This document shows, one piece after another, positions 17,257 through 25,290 of a stretch of 64,000 nt of DNA (the stretch's first letter is position 1; every line of letters starts with the position of its first letter). Both the position numbers and the translations under genes were made by a program. The notes beneath the pieces are model-generated. The model made no database searches and was not told where the DNA came from. It saw only the letters and a list, made by a program, of their open reading frames with translations. The stretch spans positions 38,507-102,506 of the forward strand of contig NZ_BOOU01000071.1 in NCBI RefSeq assembly GCF_016863395.1, written 5' to 3'. This DNA comes from Sphaerisporangium rufum (GTDB lineage: Bacteria > Actinomycetota > Actinomycetes > Streptosporangiales > Streptosporangiaceae).

Positions 17257-18357
17257 TCAGCCCGAGTGGCGCTTGAGGAAGTCGAGGATGCGGGGGAAGA
17301 CGTCCACGTGGGCGTTGCGGCCGATGAGCGGGTCGATGTGCCCGTAGCCGGGCAGGATCTGCAGCTCGTGCCGGCCGGGGGCGCGGGCGGACAGCTCCCG
17401 GTGGCAGACGATGTTGGAGTCGGTGAACACGTCGTTGTGGTCACCGGTGAGGAACAGCACCGGCGTGGGCACCGCGGCCGCGCCGGCCAGGTAGTCGTCC
17501 GGCAGCGCGGCGTGCGCCGGCTCGCCCGGGTCGCACTTGACCGCCCGGCCGGCCCGCACCATCCGGCCCACGTGCCGGTAGTAGCCGACGTCCGCGGCGC
17601 CGTTGAGGTCGGCGAGCCGTTCGTGGACGTGCGTGTCCGGGGCGAGGTTGCGGTGGCGGTACATCGCCGGGCGGCCGCTGCCCCACATGAAGCTCTGCAT
17701 GTGGCAGGCCGGCTCGCGGCACTCCGGATGCAGGAAGGAGACCAGCCGCGCCAGCAGCCACCGGCGGGTGAGCGGCGGCGCGCCGGCGAACCGCGGGTCG
17801 ATGTAGGAAAGGCCGAGCACGTGCTCCAGCAGCGCCGGGCCGGCGGCGAGCTTCATCCGGGCCCACGGGTGGACCCGCGGGGTCAGCCCGACGCTGTTGG
17901 CCACCATGCTGGTGATGCCGCCGACCGCTCCGCCGAACAGGCTCATCTGGAACGACACCGACCCCAGGCAGTGCGCGATGACGTGGATCCGCCGTGCCCC
18001 AACGTGACGGCGGAGCTCGCCCACCGCTGCCGGATGATCGAAGGCGGCGATGTCGTCCAGGGTGTGCCGCCGGGTCTCCATGTTGTACGGGAACCGGTTG
18101 CTCATCCGGAAATCGAGTGCCCACACGTCGCCGAAACCGTTCTCCAGCAGGTGGGTCACCAGGTTGCGGTGCTCCGGCATGACGAACATGTCGCTGGACG
18201 AGGTCAGCCCGTGGACCAGCAGGACGACGTCGTCGCACTCCCCTCCGCGGAAGCGCGTCAGCGTCAGCCCGAGCTCGTCCCCGGTCGAGAAAGGATGCAC
18301 CGACACCTCGGCACCGGACACGCCCTCAAGCGTGAAACGCGGTATGCGGTGCGCCAT
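17257..18357 (-). CDS. Alpha/beta hydrolase with Cys at the nucleophile elbow
   Basis: A 366-residue alpha/beta-hydrolase fold protein. LLVHGLTSSSDMF is the oxyanion HG loop; VIAHCLGSVS is the nucleophile elbow, with Cys130 (codon TGC) where Ser is usual, as in PhaC synthases and dienelactone hydrolase. Later LTGDHNDVF and GYGHIDPLIG supply plausible acid and His residues. The family travels with cholesterol-oxidase-like GMC proteins, sometimes as a fusion; here it is the first gene of the operon with the GMC enzyme starting three bp on. Likely role: acyl or lactone chemistry on a lipid/sterol product. No signal peptide. Confidence 0.8.
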   Translation of the reverse strand: MAHRIPRFTLEGVSGAEVSVHPFSTGDELGLTLTRFRGGECDDVVLLVHGLTSSSDMFVMPEHRNLVTHLLENGFGDVWALDFRMSNRFPYNMETRRHTLDDIAAFDHPAAVGELRRHVGARRIHVIAHCLGSVSFQMSLFGGAVGGITSMVANSVGLTPRVHPWARMKLAAGPALLEHVLGLSYIDPRFAGAPPLTRRWLLARLVSFLHPECREPACHMQSFMWGSGRPAMYRHRNLAPDTHVHERLADLNGAADVGYYRHVGRMVRAGRAVKCDPGEPAHAALPDDYLAGAAAVPTPVLFLTGDHNDVFTDSNIVCHRELSARAPGRHELQILPGYGHIDPLIGRNAHVDVFPRILDFLKRHSG

Positions 18358-18455
18358 GCTGACCGTCCCTGTGCTCGTGAACCCCGACCCAACAATGCCA
18401 AGTCACCGGGCCCGTTCGCATCAGTGAAAACCCGTACATCTCCGGCCCGCGGGCC

Positions 18456-21368
18456 TCAGCCGGGCCGGTGCAGCTTGGTGGCGGCGGCGACCCGCGACGA
18501 GACGCCGAGCTTGGCGAAGACGTGCGAAAGATGGGTCTCCACCGTGCGCACGCTCAGGAACAGCCGGTCGGCGATCTGCCCGTTGGTCAGCCCGGCGGCG
18601 ACCAGCGCGGCGATCTCCTCCTCGCGGGGCGTCAGCCCGTGGGCACCGGTGCCGGGCCCGGCCGCCGGCCCGCCGTGGCCAGGGGCGACCCGCACGCCGA
18701 GCCGGCGCTGCTCGCGGACGGCCTGGCCGGCCAGCGCCCGCGCCCCGCACTCCCGGAACAGCTCGGCCGCCGCGCGCAGCCGCTCGCGGGCCGTCCGGCG
18801 GTCGCCGGCCTCGCCGTGCGCCAGCCCGGCGGCCAGCAGCGCCCGGCCGGCGTCCAGCCGGCGCTCGGCGGCGGCCAGCAGTCCCGCCGCTTCTTCGGCC
18901 AGCGCGGCGGCGGCGCCCGGGTCGCCGCCGCGCAGCGCGTGCGCGCGGGCCAGCGGCACCAGGCCGGCGAACGCCGGCAGCAACGGGTCGGCCAGCGCGG
19001 CCACCCGGTCGGCCCAGGCCTCGGCCTCGGCGGGCCGGCCCTGCGCGGCGGCCGCCCCGCCGAGCAGCTCGTAGCTGGCCAGCAGGGTGCCGTGGTCCAT
19101 CCGGGGGGTGGCGGCGCCGGCCTCCCCGCACGCCTCCAGCAGCCGCTCGGTCGCCTCCTCCGGGCGGCCCGCCGCGGCCAGCGCCACCCCCAGCGCCTGG
19201 CGCGCCATGGTGCCCCAGACCTCGCCGCCGCCGACACCGGCCCGGACGGCCTCCTCGCCGGCGCTGACGGCGGCGCCTGAGTCCCCCGACAGCGCCGCGG
19301 CCAGGCACAGCTGGGTGAGCGCGAAGACGAGCTGCTGCCCGGAGTTCAGCAGCCGCGCGCCCTCCACCGACTCCTCGGCGGTCTCCAGCGCCTCGGGCAG
19401 CCGGCCCAGCACGACCAGAGTGCGGGCCCGGCCGGCGAGCAGGTTGGTGAGGATGTAGGTCTGCCCGGTGGCGCGGGCGACGGCCTCGGCCCGGTCGAAG
19501 TGCCGCAGCGCCGCCGAGCAGCGCCCAAGGTAGGTCTCGGCCCAGCACAGCCAGGCGACCGCGTCCAGCCACTCGGCCAGATGGTCGTCCAGCGCCACGC
19601 CGACCAGCCGGTCGGCGGCGTCCGCGCTGCGCAGCGCCTCGGCCACCCGTCCGGCCGCGTACGCCGGCATCGGGCGCAGCGCCGCCACCGCCATCGCGAT
19701 GCCCGGCTCCCAGTCGTCGGCGGAGTCGGGCATCAGGTCGAGCACGGCCTGCGCGGCGCGGAAGTCCACCCGCATCATGCTCTCGGCGACCAGCCGCATG
19801 CGCAGCGGGACGGCCTCGGCGGCCCGCGGATCGGGCATCCGGCGCAGCTCGTCCAGCAGCAGCGCCCGCGCCTCGTGCGGGCGGTCGAGCTGGCGTTCCA
19901 TCAGCGCGCAGATGCGCGCGGCCCGCGCCCGGCGGGCGTGGTCGCCAGGGGGCAGCAGCCGCAGCAGCTCGCGCGCGGTGTCGCGGCCCTCGACCAGCCG
20001 GCCGCTCACGCCCTGCGCCCGGCTCAGCTCCATGAGCAGCTCCAGCCGCTCCTCCAGCGTGGCCGGCTCGTCGGGCATCAGGTCCAGCGCCTTGCGCAGC
20101 CAGTGCGCCGCGGTGACCGGGGCCTGCGGGGCCACGGCCCGGGCCGCCTCGACCAGCGTGGCCGCCGCCCGCCGGTCACCGAAGGAACCGGCCCGCTCGT
20201 AGTGCCGGGCCCGTACCGTGGCCGGCGCGCCGAGCTCGGCCAGCCGGGCCGCCAGCCGGCCGTGCGCGGCGAGCCGCCAGCCCGCCGCCGCCGACTCGTA
20301 GACGGCCTGGCGGACCAGCGGGTGGCGGAACCGGAACCGTCCGCCCGCCGCCGCGCGGACGATGTCCCGGGCGACCAGCTCGTTGAGCGCATCCAGCGCC
20401 GCCGCCGGCTCGACCTGCGCGGCCACCGCGGCGAGCGCGGGTTCGAACTCGTCGGCGGTGACCGCCGCGGCCTGGGCGACCAGCAGCGAGGCGGGCGACA
20501 GGTCGCCCAGCTCGACCCGCAGCGCGGCGCGGACCGTCGCCGGCAGGTCGTCCACCTCCAGCCGGCTCATCCGGGCCAGGGCCTCCAGGTAGAACGGGTT
20601 GCCGCCGCTCGCCTCGTACAGCGCGCGGGCCCGGGCCCGGTTGACCCCGGGGCCGAGGAACGCCTCGACCTCGGCCAGGTCCAGCGGCCCCACGGTGACC
20701 TGGTTCCCGTACCCGCCCGCGATGTGCGCCAGCGCCGCCACCCGGGGGGTCACCTGCGCGGGCCGGTAGGCCAGGGTGACCAGGACCGGGCCGCGCGGCG
20801 GGTGGCGCACCAGGTGGTCGAGGAACTCGGCGGAGCCGTCGTCGGCCCAGTGCACGTCGTCGAGGATCAGCGCCAGCCCGCCAGGGGCGGCCAGCTCGTC
20901 GATGAGCTGGCGCAGCGCCCGGTAGAGGCGGTAACGCACCATCCCGCTCCGGTCGCCGGGGCCGGCGTCCGGCTCGGGATGGGGTGCCTTGGCGGCCAGC
21001 GCGGGGAAGACCGTCGCCAGCCGGCGGGCCTGCGCCGGATCCAGCCGCCCGGCCAGCTCGTCGCACCGTGCCTCCAGATGGTCGTCCAGCGCGTCGACCA
21101 GCGCGCTGAACGGCATGAGCTGCTCGAACTCCGCGGCCCGCCCCCACAGCGGGGTGAGCCCGTGCTCGCGGGCGATCGTGGCCAGCTCGGCGAGCAGCCG
21201 GGTCTTGCCCGCCCCGGGCTCGCCGGCCACCGTCAGCAGCCGGAACCCGTGCTCGCGGGTGGCGCCCACCGTCGCGGCGAAGGCGTCGAGGGCGTCCCGG
21301 CGGCCGACCAGGGTGCCGGGCGCCGCCGTGACCCCGTTCCCGGGTCGCAGCGTCTCACGACTCTTCAT
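18456..21368 (-). CDS. LAL-type LuxR transcriptional regulator with AAA ATPase domain
   Basis: A 970-residue large ATP-binding LuxR regulator. The N-terminus has LVGRRDALDAF then Walker A AGEPGAGKTRLL and Walker B LALILDDVHWADD; the middle ~500 residues are helical TPR-like repeats rich in Ala and Leu; the last ~65 residues are a LuxR helix-turn-helix (GLTPREEEIAALVAAGLTN then VETHLSHVFAKLGV). I use ATG 21368 (MKSRETLRPGNG), because the upstream 32 codons read as non-conserved sequence. It is 98 bp upstream of the hydrolase-GMC operon on the same strand, so it may activate it; the inducer is unknown. Confidence 0.9.
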   Translation of the reverse strand: MKSRETLRPGNGVTAAPGTLVGRRDALDAFAATVGATREHGFRLLTVAGEPGAGKTRLLAELATIAREHGLTPLWGRAAEFEQLMPFSALVDALDDHLEARCDELAGRLDPAQARRLATVFPALAAKAPHPEPDAGPGDRSGMVRYRLYRALRQLIDELAAPGGLALILDDVHWADDGSAEFLDHLVRHPPRGPVLVTLAYRPAQVTPRVAALAHIAGGYGNQVTVGPLDLAEVEAFLGPGVNRARARALYEASGGNPFYLEALARMSRLEVDDLPATVRAALRVELGDLSPASLLVAQAAAVTADEFEPALAAVAAQVEPAAALDALNELVARDIVRAAAGGRFRFRHPLVRQAVYESAAAGWRLAAHGRLAARLAELGAPATVRARHYERAGSFGDRRAAATLVEAARAVAPQAPVTAAHWLRKALDLMPDEPATLEERLELLMELSRAQGVSGRLVEGRDTARELLRLLPPGDHARRARAARICALMERQLDRPHEARALLLDELRRMPDPRAAEAVPLRMRLVAESMMRVDFRAAQAVLDLMPDSADDWEPGIAMAVAALRPMPAYAAGRVAEALRSADAADRLVGVALDDHLAEWLDAVAWLCWAETYLGRCSAALRHFDRAEAVARATGQTYILTNLLAGRARTLVVLGRLPEALETAEESVEGARLLNSGQQLVFALTQLCLAAALSGDSGAAVSAGEEAVRAGVGGGEVWGTMARQALGVALAAAGRPEEATERLLEACGEAGAATPRMDHGTLLASYELLGGAAAAQGRPAEAEAWADRVAALADPLLPAFAGLVPLARAHALRGGDPGAAAALAEEAAGLLAAAERRLDAGRALLAAGLAHGEAGDRRTARERLRAAAELFRECGARALAGQAVREQRRLGVRVAPGHGGPAAGPGTGAHGLTPREEEIAALVAAGLTNGQIADRLFLSVRTVETHLSHVFAKLGVSSRVAAATKLHRPG

Positions 21369-21581
21369 CTCGTAACCCCACAGCGCGACGGAACACCACG
21401 GACGGCGGCGCCGCAACCTGGTTTCCGCGAGGCCCGCACCGGCTCGCGAGGAGTCGCGGTGCACGCGCCGGGGCCGCCGCCGGCCGGCGGCCGATCCGTC
21501 CCGGGCACCGGGCGGTGGCGGGAGCCGATCGGCCCGATCGGCCGCGTTCCGCCAAAGTTACGCAGCGCCGGCCGCTCCTGG

Positions 21582-22307
21582 CTAGCTCCGTGCCGGCTCT
21601 GTACGAGGATTGTGACCGACCGCTTCCCCGGCGCGGCCGGGGTTCGCGGCCCTCGCCGGGGGAGTTCCGGCCGGGGTGCGGGCGGGCAGGGCGCGCAGGC
21701 CGAGCACGGCCACCTCGCACCCCCGGCGGGCCGCCGCCCACATGGCCTCGGGGGGTTCGCCGCGGTCGCGGCACGACATCGCGGCCAGCTTGGCGGCGCC
21801 GACGAAGGCCCCGACCGCCGCGGCGGCGTCGATGTGGTCGAGCTCGTCGGGGCAGGCGCGCAGCAGGGCGGCGGCCAGCTCGTGCTGGACGCCGAACATC
21901 ACCTGGACCAGCCGGGCCTGCAGCGCGGGCTCGGACATCACCAGCCGGCCGCGCGCCTCCAGCAACTCCATGGCCAGCCGGGTGTCCTCCTCCGCCGGGC
22001 TGTCGCCGGCGTGGGCGAGCGTCGCCTCGCCGACCCGCAACAGCAGGTCGGCCACCGGCTCGCCGGGGCGCCGGGTCGCCATCACCGCCAGCGCCCGCTC
22101 GACGCGGGAGCGGACGTCGAAGAAGACCACGTCCTCCTTGCCCGCGAAGTAGCTGAAGAAGGTGCGGGTCGACACCTCGGCCGCCGCGGCGATCTCGGCC
22201 AGCGTCGTCTCGGCGTAGCCCTTGCTCTCGAACAGCCGCACCGCCGCCTCGATCAGGGCGTGCCGGGTGCGCCGCTTCTTGCGCTCGCGAAGGCCGGGGT
22301 CGGGCAT
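21582..22307 (-). CDS. TetR-family transcriptional regulator
   Basis: A 241-residue repressor. Residues 10-55 form the TetR DNA-binding domain: HALIEAAVRLFESKGYAETT, then the recognition helix VSTRTFFSYFAGKEDV. The ligand domain (residues 60-200) is helical and resembles actinobacterial TetR_C proteins with the MSEPALQARL segment. The last ~35 residues are Pro/Gly/Arg-rich and probably disordered. It diverges from the P450-ferredoxin pair with 121 bp between starts, the usual layout for a regulator of its neighbour. A small TACT-N5-AGTA palindrome overlapping the P450 promoter is a candidate operator. Confidence 0.88.
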   Translation of the reverse strand: MPDPGLRERKKRRTRHALIEAAVRLFESKGYAETTLAEIAAAAEVSTRTFFSYFAGKEDVVFFDVRSRVERALAVMATRRPGEPVADLLLRVGEATLAHAGDSPAEEDTRLAMELLEARGRLVMSEPALQARLVQVMFGVQHELAAALLRACPDELDHIDAAAAVGAFVGAAKLAAMSCRDRGEPPEAMWAAARRGCEVAVLGLRALPARTPAGTPPARAANPGRAGEAVGHNPRTEPARS

Positions 22308-22345
22308 GCCATGAGTTTACGACATCGGCTCCTTAATTTCACCCG

Positions 22346-22376
22346 TTGCAAAATCGGAGAGGGTACTGTTTTAGTA
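22346..22376 (+). promoter_or_regulatory. P450 promoter with a small palindrome over the -10
   Basis: TTGCAA (22346-22351) and TTTAGT (22370-22375) form a -35/-10 pair with an 18-bp spacer. TACT-gtttt-AGTA (22364-22376) overlaps the -10 and is a candidate TetR operator. The half-sites are short, so the operator call is weak. Confidence 0.4.
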
Positions 22377-22428
22377 AGCAGCAGGAAGACGTTCGGTTTC
22401 GAAGGCTGTCAAGTCCAAGGAGCGCGTC

Positions 22429-23625
22429 ATGACCCAGGCCATGCCCCAACCGGTGACCCTGCCGATGACGAGGGAGAGGCCGCTCGATCCCCCCGAGGAT
22501 CTCGGCAGATGGCGCGAGGAGGGGCCGATCCGGCCGCTGCTGTACGCCGACGGGCATGTGGGCTGGCTGGTCACCGGATACGCGGCCGCCCGCGCGGTGC
22601 TCGCCGACCCGCGCTTCAGCACCCGGGTGGAGCTGATGCACCCGCCGTTCCCGCAGCGGCTGCGCCAGGCGCAGATCAAGCCGCGCCCCGGGTTCTTCCT
22701 GCGCGAGGACCCGCCCGAGCACACCCGCTTCCGCCGGCTGCTCACCGGGCAGTTCACCGTCCGGCGGATGAAGCTGCTCGAACCGCGGATCGCGAAGATC
22801 ACCGAGGACCGGCTGGACGAGATGGAACGGCTCGGCCCGCCGGCCGACCTGGTGCAGGCGTTCGCCCTGCCGATCCCGTCCCTGGTCATCTGCGAGCTGC
22901 TCGGCGTGCCCTACGACGACCATGAGCGGTTCCAGCGCGACTCCTCCATCCTGCTCAGCCTCGAATCCTCCATCGAAGAGATCACCGCCGCCATCGACGG
23001 GCTGACCGACTACCTGGCCGAGCTGGTGCGCCGCAAGCGGGCGGAGCCGGGGGACGACCTGATCAGCGGGCTGGTCGCCTCCGGCGAGCTGACCGAGGAG
23101 GAGATCACCGGCGTCGCGGTGCTGCTGCTGGTCGCCGGGCACGAGACGACGGCCAACATGCTGTCCCTCGGCACGTTCACCCTGCTGAACGCGCCGGCGC
23201 AGCTGGCCGCGCTGCGCGAGGACCCCTCGCTGGCGGAGAGCACGGTGGAGGAGCTGATGCGCTACCTCACCGTCATCCACCTCGGCCCGATCCGCACCGC
23301 GCTGGAGGACGTCGAGGTGGCGGGCGAGACGGTGCGCAAGGGACAGTCCGTCACGATCGCCCTCGGCGCCGCCAACCGCGACCCCGGGCGCTTCGAGTCG
23401 CCCGATACGCTGGACATCAGGCGGCAGGCCATGGGGCACCTGTCCTTCGGGCACGGCGTCCACCAGTGCCTCGGCCAGCAGCTGGCCCGCATCGAGATGC
23501 GCATCGCCTATCCGGCGCTGCTGCGGCGGTTCCCGGGCCTGCGGCTCGCCGTCCCCGCCGATCAGGTCGAGATGCGGTCCAACATGGCGATCTACGGCGT
23601 TCACCGGCTGCCGGTCGCCTGGTAG
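22429..23625 (+). CDS. Cytochrome P450 (CYP105-like)
   Basis: A 398-residue bacterial class I P450. The I-helix has VAGHETT (residues 235-241) with the acid-alcohol oxygen-activation pair; the K-helix ExxR is E275-R278; the haem loop is FGHGVHQCLG with Cys347 as ligand. REDPPEHTRFRRLL near residue 92 is the C-helix. It hydroxylates or epoxidises an unknown small molecule, receiving electrons from the [3Fe-4S] ferredoxin encoded 14 bp downstream. AGGAG lies upstream of the ATG. It is probably controlled by the divergent TetR protein. There is no reductase gene nearby, so it must borrow one. Confidence 0.93.
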   Translation: MTQAMPQPVTLPMTRERPLDPPEDLGRWREEGPIRPLLYADGHVGWLVTGYAAARAVLADPRFSTRVELMHPPFPQRLRQAQIKPRPGFFLREDPPEHTRFRRLLTGQFTVRRMKLLEPRIAKITEDRLDEMERLGPPADLVQAFALPIPSLVICELLGVPYDDHERFQRDSSILLSLESSIEEITAAIDGLTDYLAELVRRKRAEPGDDLISGLVASGELTEEEITGVAVLLLVAGHETTANMLSLGTFTLLNAPAQLAALREDPSLAESTVEELMRYLTVIHLGPIRTALEDVEVAGETVRKGQSVTIALGAANRDPGRFESPDTLDIRRQAMGHLSFGHGVHQCLGQQLARIEMRIAYPALLRRFPGLRLAVPADQVEMRSNMAIYGVHRLPVAW

Positions 23626-23639
23626 GAGGTCCACCGGCA

Positions 23640-23849
23640 ATGTTGATCAACGCGGACACCGGGCGGTGCATCGGCGCGGGCATGTGCGCCCTCACCGCCC
23701 CGGAGGTGTTCGACCAGAGCGAGGACGACGGCACCGTCGTGGTCCTGGACGCCGAGCCCGGCCCCGAGCGGGCGGCGGCCGTCCGCCGGGCCGTCCAGGT
23801 GTGCCCGTCGGGGGCGCTGTCCCTGGCCGGCGCGCCGGCGACCGGCTGA
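23640..23849 (+). CDS. P450-associated ferredoxin, [3Fe-4S]/[4Fe-4S] type
   Basis: A 69-residue ferredoxin that feeds electrons to the P450 made from the gene 14 bp upstream. Three cluster Cys are visible: C10 and C16 in RCIGAGMC and C55 in VCPSGAL; the fourth position holds Ala19-type residues, as usual for actinobacterial P450 partners carrying [3Fe-4S]. AGGAGG lies upstream of the ATG (23640). Acidic residues 26-43 fit a P450-docking face. A GC-rich hairpin follows the stop, so the operon likely ends here. Confidence 0.88.
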   Translation: MLINADTGRCIGAGMCALTAPEVFDQSEDDGTVVVLDAEPGPERAAAVRRAVQVCPSGALSLAGAPATG

Positions 23850-23857
23850 GCACGAAA

Positions 23858-23892
23858 GGCCGGGACGGCGGGCCCGCCCCGCCGCCCCGGCC
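23858..23892 (+). terminator. GC-rich hairpin after the P450-ferredoxin operon
   Basis: GGCCGGG (23858-23864) pairs with CCCGGCC (23886-23892), and inner GC-rich bases extend the stem with mismatches. It lies eight bp after the ferredoxin stop. Confidence 0.4.
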
Positions 23893-23944
23893 GTTCGCGG
23901 CGCCCCGGCCGGGCGTCGGGGCCGGAACGCCACGCCTCTCGCCG

Positions 23945-24520
23945 TCAGGCCGGCGGCGGCACGAAGGCGTCGTAGGCCGACTCGGCCGGCATGGAGTGGC
24001 CGGAGGGCATCTGGTGGTCCGCCGGCATCGGGGTACCGGAGGACATCTGGTGGCCGGGCGGCATCTGATGCCCGGAGGGCATCTGGTGGTCCGGTGGCAT
24101 CGGCGCGCCGGAGGGCATCTGGTGGCCGCCGTCGCGCAGCGTGCCGCCGATCGCGGCCCGGAACGGCTCCAGCATCTGGCGGGTGTTGCCGACGACGATC
24201 CACCGGGGACCGATCAGGTAGGCCCCGCCGTAGTCCACCGCGTCCGCCAGCCACTGATCCCTGCCGGTCTCGGTGGCGAACGTCGTGACCGAGAAGCCGC
24301 CGCCGTTCGCCGTGCGGCACATGCCTTGCCGCAGCTCGGCCGCGTTCACCAGGATCGACGGCTTGGCGCACCCGATGCGCCCGGCGATCTGCTCGACGGT
24401 CGAGGGGGCGGCGGCGGCGCCGCGCGCGGTCCCGCACCCGCCGAGCAGGCCGAGCGCCAGTACGGCGCCGAGCGACGCGGCGGTGCGGCGGGCGGGCCCG
24501 GCGTGGCGGGGACGTTCCAT
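23945..24520 (-). CDS. Lipoprotein with C-terminal His/Met hexapeptide repeats
   Basis: A 191-residue lipoprotein. A signal peptide ends in the lipobox LLGGC (Cys about residue 29), so the mature protein would be lipid-anchored on the outer membrane face. Residues ~40-130 form a small domain shared with the next gene: two Cys (CAKP and GMCRT), AELRQ, a WL...GG.YL.G.RWI..GN core and F.A.IGGT. After that come eight hexapeptides of the type HQMPSG (or A/TPMP.D), giving a His/Met-rich tail that could bind Cu or another soft metal. GGGAG precedes the ATG. No homologue is recognised by name; metal binding is inferred. Confidence 0.75.
   Translation of the reverse strand: MERPRHAGPARRTAASLGAVLALGLLGGCGTARGAAAAPSTVEQIAGRIGCAKPSILVNAAELRQGMCRTANGGGFSVTTFATETGRDQWLADAVDYGGAYLIGPRWIVVGNTRQMLEPFRAAIGGTLRDGGHQMPSGAPMPPDHQMPSGHQMPPGHQMSSGTPMPADHQMPSGHSMPAESAYDAFVPPPA
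23981..24124 (-). repeat. Eight tandem 18-bp units coding His/Met hexapeptides
   Basis: The 144 bp read on the minus strand as HQMPSG, APMPPD, HQMPSG, HQMPPG, HQMSSG, TPMPAD, HQMPSG, HSMPAE. All eight units keep Met at position 3 and six keep His at position 1. DNA identity is high between units, so the tract probably expanded by slippage or unequal exchange. Confidence 0.8.
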
Positions 24521-24612
24521 CTCTTCACTCCCATCCGGCGTGCCGGCCCGGGTTCCTGCGGCACGCTCCCAGATACGGCGCTCCCCGCGCCCCGGTTCAG
24601 CGTCGCGGCGGG

Positions 24613-25047
24613 TCAGGACGTGGTCTCCACGGTGCCGCCGAGCGTGGCGCTGAACGACTGCAGCAGGGCCGCGTCGTTGCCCGAGATCACCCAGCGGGTG
24701 CCGACCAGGTAGTTGCCGCCCCACTTCTTGGCCTCCGTCAGCCAGTCCGTCTTGCCTTGGTCGGTGGAGAAGGTCACCAGGACGTACTGTCCCTGGTCGG
24801 TCTGGCAGGCCGCCTGGCGCAGTTCCTCGGCCTCGGTCTGGATCTGCGGCTTCTTGCAGCCCGTCTTGGTGGCCAGCTGCTTGATCGTGGCCGGCGGGCC
24901 GGGGTCGGCGGCGGGTACCGCCGCGCCCGCCGCGGCCAGGCCGGCCTGGGCCGGCTGGTCCTCGCCGCCACCGCACGCCGTGGCGAGGGTGAGGGCGAGC
25001 ACGGAGCCGGCGAGTGCGGTCACCCGCGTGGCGGTGCGTCGTCCCAT
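24613..25047 (-). CDS. Paralogous small lipoprotein without the repeat tail
   Basis: A 144-residue lipoprotein with a signal peptide ending in LATAC (lipobox) followed by a Gly/Ala-rich linker. The domain from residue ~50 aligns with the neighbour at 23945: CKKPQI, AEELRQAACQT, TFSTDQGKTDWL, GGNYLVGTRWVISGN and FSATLGGT. It ends there, lacking the His/Met tail. Two conserved Cys could form a disulfide outside the cell. GGAGATC precedes the ATG at 25047. The two genes are 92 bp apart, in the same direction, and look like a tandem duplication. Function unknown. Confidence 0.75.
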   Translation of the reverse strand: MGRRTATRVTALAGSVLALTLATACGGGEDQPAQAGLAAAGAAVPAADPGPPATIKQLATKTGCKKPQIQTEAEELRQAACQTDQGQYVLVTFSTDQGKTDWLTEAKKWGGNYLVGTRWVISGNDAALLQSFSATLGGTVETTS

Positions 25048-25290
25048 GGCTGATCTCCCATCACTGTCCAGCGGATGTCACCGCCAGCGGATACGCGTGC
25101 CGGCCGCCGATGGTTCATCCGCGTGCCGCGCGAGTCGCATCCGGGCCGGTAGCCGCCGGGCCGTCAGGTCCGGATAAGAATTTCGGCGAACTTCCAAGAT
25201 GGTTCGAACTGTTCCGGCGCTCCCCCCGTACCTCCTCGCGATGGGGCACTGACCAATGCCGCATGAGTACTGACTCCCAGAGGAGTTCGA

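Noticed and set aside
15139..19074. A 1311-codon open frame on the plus strand, opposite the GMC, hydrolase and LAL genes
   Set aside because: It is antisense to three recognisable genes and has Arg/Gly/His-rich low-complexity sequence, the usual shadow of GC-rich codons.
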